64,000 bases of DNA from assembly GCA_964425755.1 (NCBI GenBank), contig CAYRNY010000002.1, forward strand, positions 62,001 to 126,000, given 5' to 3'. This document shows, one piece after another, positions 58,680 to 64,000 of the stretch. The translations under genes were made by a program, and so were the position numbers. Origin of the DNA: CAYRNY01 sp964425755 (GTDB taxonomy: Bacteria; Chloroflexota; Anaerolineae; Aggregatilineales; Aggregatilineaceae). Positions within the stretch are counted from its first letter, which is position 1. Each line of letters begins with the position of its first letter. Under the pieces are notes generated by a model that saw only the letters and a program-made list of their open reading frames with translations, was not told the DNA's origin and did no database searches.

Positions 58680-60053
58680 TTAGCGACGCGCGTGTGTCGC
58701 GTGCGGGATCAACTGGCGCAGCGAGCGAGCGCGGCGTCGCCGGGCGTCCGTTTCGAGCATATGCATGCTCTCCGGCAGGCTCCACGCGGCGAGTGCACCC
58801 GCGCCCGCGATCACGATCAGGATCACGAATACGGTGTGCAGCCCGGCCACGCTCGCGATGCCGCCCAGCAATGCCCCCAGTAGCCCGACCACGCCGATCA
58901 CGGTGTTGCTAAGCGCGACGTACATCGGGCGGTCGGTATCCGGCGTGCTGTCGATCAGATACGTGTCGGCCCCCAGGCGCACGCCCGCGAACGCGAAGTT
59001 GATGCCCAGGAACGGGATCGCGTAGAGCACGGGCAGCCGCCAGTCGAGGGGCAGGGCCGAGATCAACAGCACGCCCAGCCCCGACAGCGCGCTGATCGCG
59101 GCGGCCCCGGACAGCACGAGGCGGCTGTCCCGGTCGGCGTGCCGCGCCCAGAAGCCGTTGCTCAGGATTTCGGCCAGCGCGACCGCGATCATGTACAGAC
59201 CCAGGCTGACGCCGCGCTCAGCCGTTGTGAAGCGCAGTATTCCCAGCGCGAAGAACGGGATCGTGAGCTCGATGATCAGCAGCAGGGCGCGCGTGCTGAT
59301 GTAGTGGCGAAAGCCGGGGAACCGCCGCAGCAGGTCGATCCCGGCGCGTACTTCATGCAGCGGATTGCGCCGCGCGGCGGTTTCGCCGTTGTGCTCGACC
59401 ATCCCCGCGACGATCGCCGCCGCCACGAACCACATGAGCGCGGCTCCACCCAGCAGCACGAGGTACGGTGTGACGCTGGCGCTGTCAATGCCATACGTCT
59501 GCACCAGCAAGCCCATGCCCAGTGTGATGATCCCGCCGAACGACGCGCGCCGCGCCAGTAGCAGGCCGCGCTGCCCCGCCGGGATCGTCTTGGCGACCAC
59601 GTCCAGGAAGGACAGCACGCCCAGGCTAACGGCGATGCCGTACAGTCCGGTGAGCACGACAAGCGCTACGCCTGCCGCATAAGGGGGCAGCAGCAGGGTA
59701 GCGGCGATCATCAACAGCAGGATCGGCGCGCGCGTTAGCGCGGTTGCGATCCAGATCCATTTGCGCTTCTTAAAGGCGCGCATCTGCCCTGAAAGCGCGA
59801 GCTGCGGGAGCAGCACGCTCGCTTTGAACACCGGCATCAGCAACCCGAACAGCACCGTCGGCGCGGCGATGGCGGTCATCAGCAGTGGCAAAATCAAGGA
59901 CGGGCTCGCCAGTTTCCCGGCGAGGGTGGTCGTGCCACCGTGAACGATATTCAGCAGGAAGTTGCGGCGATGATGCGGCGCGACGTCGTGCGCACCGGCC
60001 AGGGTGGTATAAGCGCGTTCGCTGATTGTCTTGTGTGGGTACTGCTCGTGCAT
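58680..60053 (-). CDS. MFS transporter
   Basis: A 457-residue major-facilitator protein with about 12 membrane helices. The ATG at 60053 follows AGAGAG by about 7 nt; an earlier open stretch adds 55 implausible residues. The loop between helices 2 and 3 carries FKKRKWIWIATALTR rather than the classical GxxxDRxGRR, and the central loop is at about 210-225 (EHNGETAARRNPLHEV). Substrate cannot be read: it lacks motifs of sugar-porter members. It lies 233 bp downstream of xylB on the same strand, so xylose uptake is possible but unproven. Confidence 0.82.
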   Translation of the reverse strand: MHEQYPHKTISERAYTTLAGAHDVAPHHRRNFLLNIVHGGTTTLAGKLASPSLILPLLMTAIAAPTVLFGLLMPVFKASVLLPQLALSGQMRAFKKRKWIWIATALTRAPILLLMIAATLLLPPYAAGVALVVLTGLYGIAVSLGVLSFLDVVAKTIPAGQRGLLLARRASFGGIITLGMGLLVQTYGIDSASVTPYLVLLGGAALMWFVAAAIVAGMVEHNGETAARRNPLHEVRAGIDLLRRFPGFRHYISTRALLLIIELTIPFFALGILRFTTAERGVSLGLYMIAVALAEILSNGFWARHADRDSRLVLSGAAAISALSGLGVLLISALPLDWRLPVLYAIPFLGINFAFAGVRLGADTYLIDSTPDTDRPMYVALSNTVIGVVGLLGALLGGIASVAGLHTVFVILIVIAGAGALAAWSLPESMHMLETDARRRRARSLRQLIPHATHARR

Positions 60054-60286
60054 ACAATCTCTCTGCCCGCAGGCTTCGATAGGGTCAAACACCGGGGACT
60101 CTAGCACTGTTTGTGGCGGGCCGGTACCGTGAGTTGGGCTCCGTATGATAGCCGTTGGGTTGTAGTCAAAATGGGCGGTTGCGGGTGGGGCGTGCTGGCA
60201 GCGTGCGGCAGGCATCACGGCCCCGGAATCAAAACCGGGCGGTGTGGGCCGCCCGGATCCGGTGCGCGGTGGTCGCGGGGACCGGC

Positions 60287-61774
60287 CTACAGACCCGCGA
60301 TGCGGTCGAACGCCGGTTTGAGCAGCGGATATAGCTCGCGGTACAGCGCGTAGAACGGTTCGTAGGTTGCAGCGTCTGGCCCCGGGTCGACGCGCGCGCC
60401 GGTCTTGACGGTCGCTTTGGCGGCAGTGGGTACGTCCGGCCAGATGCCCCCGCCGACACCCGCCAGCAGCGCCGCGCCGTAGGCCGCCCCTTCGACGGCT
60501 TCCGTCACGATCAACGGCACGTTGAACACGTCCGCCAGGATTTGCCGCCAGACGGGACTTCTCGCACCGCCGCCACTGACGCGTATTTCGTTGATGATCC
60601 CGGCTTCGCTCTGTTTGATCAGCTCGAAACCGTCGCGCAAGCCGAAAGCGACGCCTTCCAGCACGGCGCGGGTCATGTGCGGGCGCGTGTGGCGCGAGGT
60701 CAGCCCGATGAACGATCCGCGCGCGTACGGGTCGGGGTGCGGGGTGCGTTCGCCGGTGAGATAGGGCAGGAACAACAGCCCGTCAGCGCCCGGCGCGATG
60801 TCGCGGGCTTCGCCGGTCAGGGCGTCGAAGTCCTTGCCGGGGGCGAGCGTGTCGCGGTACCATTGCAGGCTGCCCGCCGCGCTGAGCATCACGCCCATGA
60901 AGTGCCATTGGCCCGGCACGGCGTGACAGAATGCATGCAGCCGCCCGTCGGGTTCGTAGGCGTAGGACGCCAGCGGCGCGAAGACCACGCCGGACGTGCC
61001 GACGGTCAGGGCGACGATCCCCGGTTCGACCGCGCCGACGCCGGTCGCCTGTGCGGACTGGTCCCCGCCCCCGCCGACGACGGGTGTCCCGGCCTGCAAC
61101 CCGGTCAGGTCGGCAGCTTCTGCACTGACCGTGCCGGTGATCTGAGGGCCTTCGTGGACTTTGGGCATCCAGGCGCGGGGGATGTCCAGCGCGTCGAGCA
61201 TGACGTCCGACCACTGGCGTTCGGCGACATTCAGCAGCAGCGTGCCTGCCGCGCCCGCCAGGTCGGTGTGATAGTCGCCGGTCAGTTTGAAGCGGATGTA
61301 ATCTTTCGGCAGCAGGACGTGCGCGATCCTGGCGTATACGTCCGGCTCGTGATTGCGCACCCAGAGGATTTTGGGCGCGGTGAAGCCGGTGAGCGCGCGG
61401 TTGCCGGTCAGTTCGATCAGGCGCTTGGCCCCGATCGTTTCAGTGATCGCGTCACATTCGGCCTGCGTGCGCTGGTCGTTCCACAGGATCGCCGGGCGCA
61501 GAACCGCGCCCGCGTCGTCCAGGCAGACCAGCCCGTGCATCTGCCCGGTCAGCCCGATCCCTTTGATGGCGCTGGCGTCGATGCCATCCAGCACGGTACG
61601 GATCGAAGCGACCATGCCGTTCCACCAATCTGCCGGGTCCTGTTCGCTCCACAGCGGGTAGGGCTGGCTGAGCGGGTGGGGCGTGGTGTGGCTGGCGACG
61701 ACCGCGCCGGTCTCGTCGATAATGAGTGCTTTTGAGCCGGTGGTGCTGACATCTAAACCCAGTAAGTAGCTCAT
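60287..61774 (-). CDS. xylB: Xylulokinase
   Basis: FGGY-family kinase that phosphorylates D-xylulose for entry to the pentose-phosphate pathway. The 495 residues open with LLGLDVSTTGSKALIID (phosphate 1), then SQPYPLWSEQDPADWW, GIGLTGQMHGLVCLDDAG (substrate contact), and the FGGY signatures in the second half: FLPYLTGERTPHPDPYARGSFIGLTSRHTRPHMTRAVLEGVAFGLRD and VSGGGARSPVWRQILADVFNVPL. GGAGAGG lies directly before the start. It follows xylA by 163 bp with a hairpin in the gap. Confidence 0.96.
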   Translation of the reverse strand: MSYLLGLDVSTTGSKALIIDETGAVVASHTTPHPLSQPYPLWSEQDPADWWNGMVASIRTVLDGIDASAIKGIGLTGQMHGLVCLDDAGAVLRPAILWNDQRTQAECDAITETIGAKRLIELTGNRALTGFTAPKILWVRNHEPDVYARIAHVLLPKDYIRFKLTGDYHTDLAGAAGTLLLNVAERQWSDVMLDALDIPRAWMPKVHEGPQITGTVSAEAADLTGLQAGTPVVGGGGDQSAQATGVGAVEPGIVALTVGTSGVVFAPLASYAYEPDGRLHAFCHAVPGQWHFMGVMLSAAGSLQWYRDTLAPGKDFDALTGEARDIAPGADGLLFLPYLTGERTPHPDPYARGSFIGLTSRHTRPHMTRAVLEGVAFGLRDGFELIKQSEAGIINEIRVSGGGARSPVWRQILADVFNVPLIVTEAVEGAAYGAALLAGVGGGIWPDVPTAAKATVKTGARVDPGPDAATYEPFYALYRELYPLLKPAFDRIAGL

Positions 61775-61820
61775 GATCCTCTCCTAACGTGCGAACCATA
61801 CGTTGCTGAACGGGGAAGGT

Positions 61821-61857
61821 CCCCCTCTGGCCGCGTATCAGCGTGCCAGAGAGGGGG
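61821..61857 (-). promoter_or_regulatory. Hairpin in the xylA-xylB spacer
   Basis: CCCCCTCT-GGC and GCC-AGAGAGGGGG pair over 11 bp with a 2-nt bulge. It may terminate part of the transcripts or protect xylA mRNA; no U-tract. Same C-rich family as the repeat at 36788-36860. Confidence 0.45.
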
Positions 61858-61937
61858 CAGACAGGGAATTAGTAACGCTTGTTTTGCGCGGCCAACGCAA
61901 AAACCAAGCTCTCTGCAGCATAGCTATCAAGGCGGCA

Positions 61938-63104
61938 CTACCGCACGCCGAGCAGCAGTTCGACCGTAAGCTGGTCCAGTTTTTCGTATAGCAGGTCGCG
62001 CTTGCCGAGCGCTTCGCGGTCGAAGGTCTCGCGTTTCAGGCGCGCGGCTTTCTCGGCGCTGTAACCGCCTGCCACCCAGCCCAGCGCGCTATCGCCGGCG
62101 TTGATCTCCGCCAGCAGGCCCTGGATCTCTTGGTCTTCGTTGAACTGCGCGGCCTTCTCTTTCAGGATCAGGTACGAGCGCATACACCCGCGTGCGAAGG
62201 CCTTGACACCCTCCGGGCCTTCGGTGCGGTAGGCGTGTGCATCGAAGTGGCGCGGGCCGTCATAGCCGACATCTTCAAGGAACTTGACCAGGAAGAAGTT
62301 CTGTTTGAGCATCTCCGAGGCGAAGCGGAAGTCCTGGTCATAACGCCCGAAAAGCTGGTCATTCAAGTCGATGTGAAACAGCTTTCCTGCATCCCAAGCC
62401 TGCGCGACGGCGTGGTAGAAGTTGAGGCCCGCCATGTGCTCGTGCGCGACCTCCGGGTTCACGCCGACCATGTCCGGGTGGTCCAGTGTGGCGATGAAGC
62501 CGAGCATCGCGCCGGTGGTGGGCAGGTAGATGTTGCTGCGCGGCTCGTTCGGCTTGGCTTCGAGCGCGAATTTCAGGTCGTAGCCCTGGTCGAGCACGTA
62601 ATCGCAGAGGAAGTTGATCGCCTCGCGAAAGCGTTTGCCGGCCTCGACGGCGTCCTTACCCGCGTCGGTTTCGGTCCCTTCGCGCCCGCCCCAAAAGACG
62701 TAGATTTTCGCGCCGAGTTCGACGCCGAGATCGATCGCGTACATCGTCTTCTGGAGCGCGTAGGCACGCACGCGCGGGTCGTTGGACGTGAAGGCCCCGT
62801 CTTTGAACGCCGGGTCATAAAACAGGTTGGTCGTCGCCATCGGCACCACGACGCCCGTATCGTCCAGCGCCTGTTTGAACTCCGCGACGATCCGGTCGCG
62901 TTCGGCGGGCGTGGCGTCGATCGGGACGAGATCGTTGTCGTGGAAATTCACGCCCCATGCGCCGACCTCCGCCAACAGGTGCACGATGTCGACGGGCGAC
63001 AGCGGATCACGCACGGGCGCGCCGAACGGGTCGCGGCCCGGGTTGCCGACGGTCCACAGGCCAAACGAGAATTTGTGTTCCGGTCTGGGATTGTAGTTGC
63101 TCAC
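61938..63104 (-). CDS. xylA: Xylose isomerase, class I (actinobacterial type)
   Basis: Isomerises D-xylose to D-xylulose. At 388 residues it is the short class I form known from Streptomyces: FSFGLWTVGNPGRDPFG near 13-29, the catalytic His/Asp in VNFHDNDLVPI, VFWGGREGTET, LEAKPNEPRSNIYLPTTGA with the metal Glu and Lys, VNPEVAHEHMAGLNF, and HIDLNDQLFGRYDQDFRF with the metal Asp residues. Start is a GTG at 63104 behind AAAGGAGG. Together with xylB and the ROK gene it forms a xylose catabolic cluster on the minus strand. Confidence 0.96.
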   Translation of the reverse strand: MSNYNPRPEHKFSFGLWTVGNPGRDPFGAPVRDPLSPVDIVHLLAEVGAWGVNFHDNDLVPIDATPAERDRIVAEFKQALDDTGVVVPMATTNLFYDPAFKDGAFTSNDPRVRAYALQKTMYAIDLGVELGAKIYVFWGGREGTETDAGKDAVEAGKRFREAINFLCDYVLDQGYDLKFALEAKPNEPRSNIYLPTTGAMLGFIATLDHPDMVGVNPEVAHEHMAGLNFYHAVAQAWDAGKLFHIDLNDQLFGRYDQDFRFASEMLKQNFFLVKFLEDVGYDGPRHFDAHAYRTEGPEGVKAFARGCMRSYLILKEKAAQFNEDQEIQGLLAEINAGDSALGWVAGGYSAEKAARLKRETFDREALGKRDLLYEKLDQLTVELLLGVR

Positions 63105-63169
63105 GAGGTATGCCCTCCTTTACTGCTAACTGTTCGGTGTCATGCGCGGGCCATAGACGCGCCCGGCGT

Positions 63170-64000
63170 CTACGCTGCGGGTTGTTTGAACGCAGCGGGA
63201 TCGTTGAGAATCTGCTGGCACACGCGCGCCACACCGCCGATCACGCAAGCGTCCGCGCCGTGTTTGGCCTGCATGACGCGCGTGGCCTGGGCGTGCCAGC
63301 GCAGCGCACGCCGCGCGATCACGTCTTCGATGATCGGGATCACGATCTCCCCGGCCAGGCTAAGCGGCCCGCCAAACAGAACCAGGTCGGGATTCAGCGC
63401 GTTGACCAGCGACGCGATCCCGATGCCGAGCTTCTCCCCGATGCCGTCGAGTACTGCACGGGCGACCGCGTCGCCGTTGCGAGCGGCTTCGACGATCTGC
63501 GCGACGGTCAGCGCGTCCAGGTTGTCGCCGGTCATGGCGCGCAGGGTGCTGGGCGCGCCCTCTTCGATCGCGCGGCGGACCTCGCGAAACAACGCCGCCT
63601 GGCTGACCTGCGTCTCCCAGCAGCCGCGATTGCCACAATTGCACAGGATGCCGTCGGGGTCCATCGTCATGTGGCCGAACTCGCCCGCGAACCCGGTGAT
63701 GCCCGTGTCGACCTGGCCCGCGCGTACCACCGCGCCACCAAGCCCGATCCCGACGCTGATGAACAGCACCTGTTCATGGCCCTTCGCTGCGCCGAAAAAG
63801 TATTCGCCCAGCGCGGCGAGATTCGCCTCGTTGTCGATGAAGACCGGCACATCAGGGAACGTCTCTTGCAGCAGGTCCAGCAGGGGGACGTTCTCCCAGT
63901 GCAGGTTGGGCGCGAAGAGCAGCGTGCCGCTGCGCTGTTCAACCAGGCCCGGCACGCCGACCGCGATCCCCAGCACGCGTCTGCTGCCGGTGCATTCTGC
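63170..64000 (-). CDS. ROK-family protein (sugar kinase/XylR-NagC type), N-terminus cut by window edge
   Basis: The frame is open to the right edge, so at least 276 residues of a longer protein are seen. The ROK fold shows GIAVGVPGLVE, FIDNEANLAALGEYFFGAA, GIGLGGAVV, the zinc site His in AGEFGHMTMDPDG and CNCGNRGCWET, and GGPLSLAGEIV. ROK proteins are either sugar kinases or, with an N-terminal winged helix, repressors such as XylR. The deciding N-terminal part is missing here. Its place 65 bp upstream of xylA favours a xylose-responsive repressor, by inference. Confidence 0.9.
   Translation of the reverse strand, partial: AECTGSRRVLGIAVGVPGLVEQRSGTLLFAPNLHWENVPLLDLLQETFPDVPVFIDNEANLAALGEYFFGAAKGHEQVLFISVGIGLGGAVVRAGQVDTGITGFAGEFGHMTMDPDGILCNCGNRGCWETQVSQAALFREVRRAIEEGAPSTLRAMTGDNLDALTVAQIVEAARNGDAVARAVLDGIGEKLGIGIASLVNALNPDLVLFGGPLSLAGEIVIPIIEDVIARRALRWHAQATRVMQAKHGADACVIGGVARVCQQILNDPAAFKQPAA

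Noticed and set aside
1..64000. CRISPR arrays, prophage or transposase genes, tRNA and rRNA genes
   Set aside because: No regularly spaced direct repeats, phage or transposase proteins, or tRNA/rRNA sequence were seen on reading both strands; small or unusual RNAs could still be missed by eye.

Overview
This 64 kb window is a GC-rich bacterial chromosome segment with densely packed housekeeping genes. It most resembles a member of the Chloroflexota (Anaerolineae or a related class). Supporting traits are secreted proteins with Thr/Pro-rich 'TPTPTP' linkers, a mevalonate kinase, a decaprenyl-phosphate phosphoribosyltransferase-like UbiA protein, an ADP-forming acetyl-CoA synthetase, WD40/SH3 and double-zinc-ribbon proteins, and interspersed C-rich hairpin repeats. 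The phylum call rests on gene content only. No rRNA, tRNA, CRISPR array, prophage or insertion sequence was found. Most clear promoters have a TATAAT -10 box, often preceded by GG or TG.

Layout. 1-2039: fatty-acid elongation (fabF, then a partial fabH running off the left edge). 2310-9098: an atypical SDR, a secreted protein with two tandem solute-binding domains, nadD, obg, a polyprenyl diphosphate synthase and a GbsR/MarR-like regulator with a matching palindrome. 9325-13343: an LPPTG surface protein, a Tat-exported amidase, the redox repressor Rex, a VanZ-like protein and proC. 13669-18170: an F1 ATP synthase operon (atpA-G-D-C) without the delta or Fo genes, behind a promoter carrying a Rex-type operator. 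18398-20934: UbiA prenyltransferase, mevalonate kinase and an unknown membrane protein. 20945-28226 (all minus): an AEC transporter, pyruvate kinase, enolase, a BioD-like/DRTGG protein and ADP-forming acetyl-CoA synthetase, together an ATP-yielding route from 2-phosphoglycerate to acetate.

28674-31317: cysteine desulfurase, a 56-residue zinc ribbon and mnmA (tRNA thiolation). 31327-36565: prepilin peptidase with a small membrane protein, an NfeD-flotillin pair and an orphan peptide-binding protein. 37010-48966: alpha-helical and HEAT/TPR proteins, two tandem ferredoxins, superoxide dismutase, acylphosphatase, a site-2 protease, a WD40 protein and MreB. 49217-52562: TlyA, a zinc-ribbon/FHA protein, and RNase III behind a rod-like leader hairpin and coupled to an SDR. 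52600-60053: a GNAT acetyltransferase with a long structured leader, a membrane protein fused to an endonuclease/exonuclease/phosphatase domain, an amidohydrolase fused to a CYTH domain, and an MFS transporter. 60287-64000: xylose use (xylB, xylA, ROK regulator/kinase cut by the right edge).

The observations most worth following are the deaminase-CYTH fusion, the Rex-type site on the -10 box of the split F1 operon, the operator/regulator pair at the polyprenyl synthase, and the RNase III leader hairpin.
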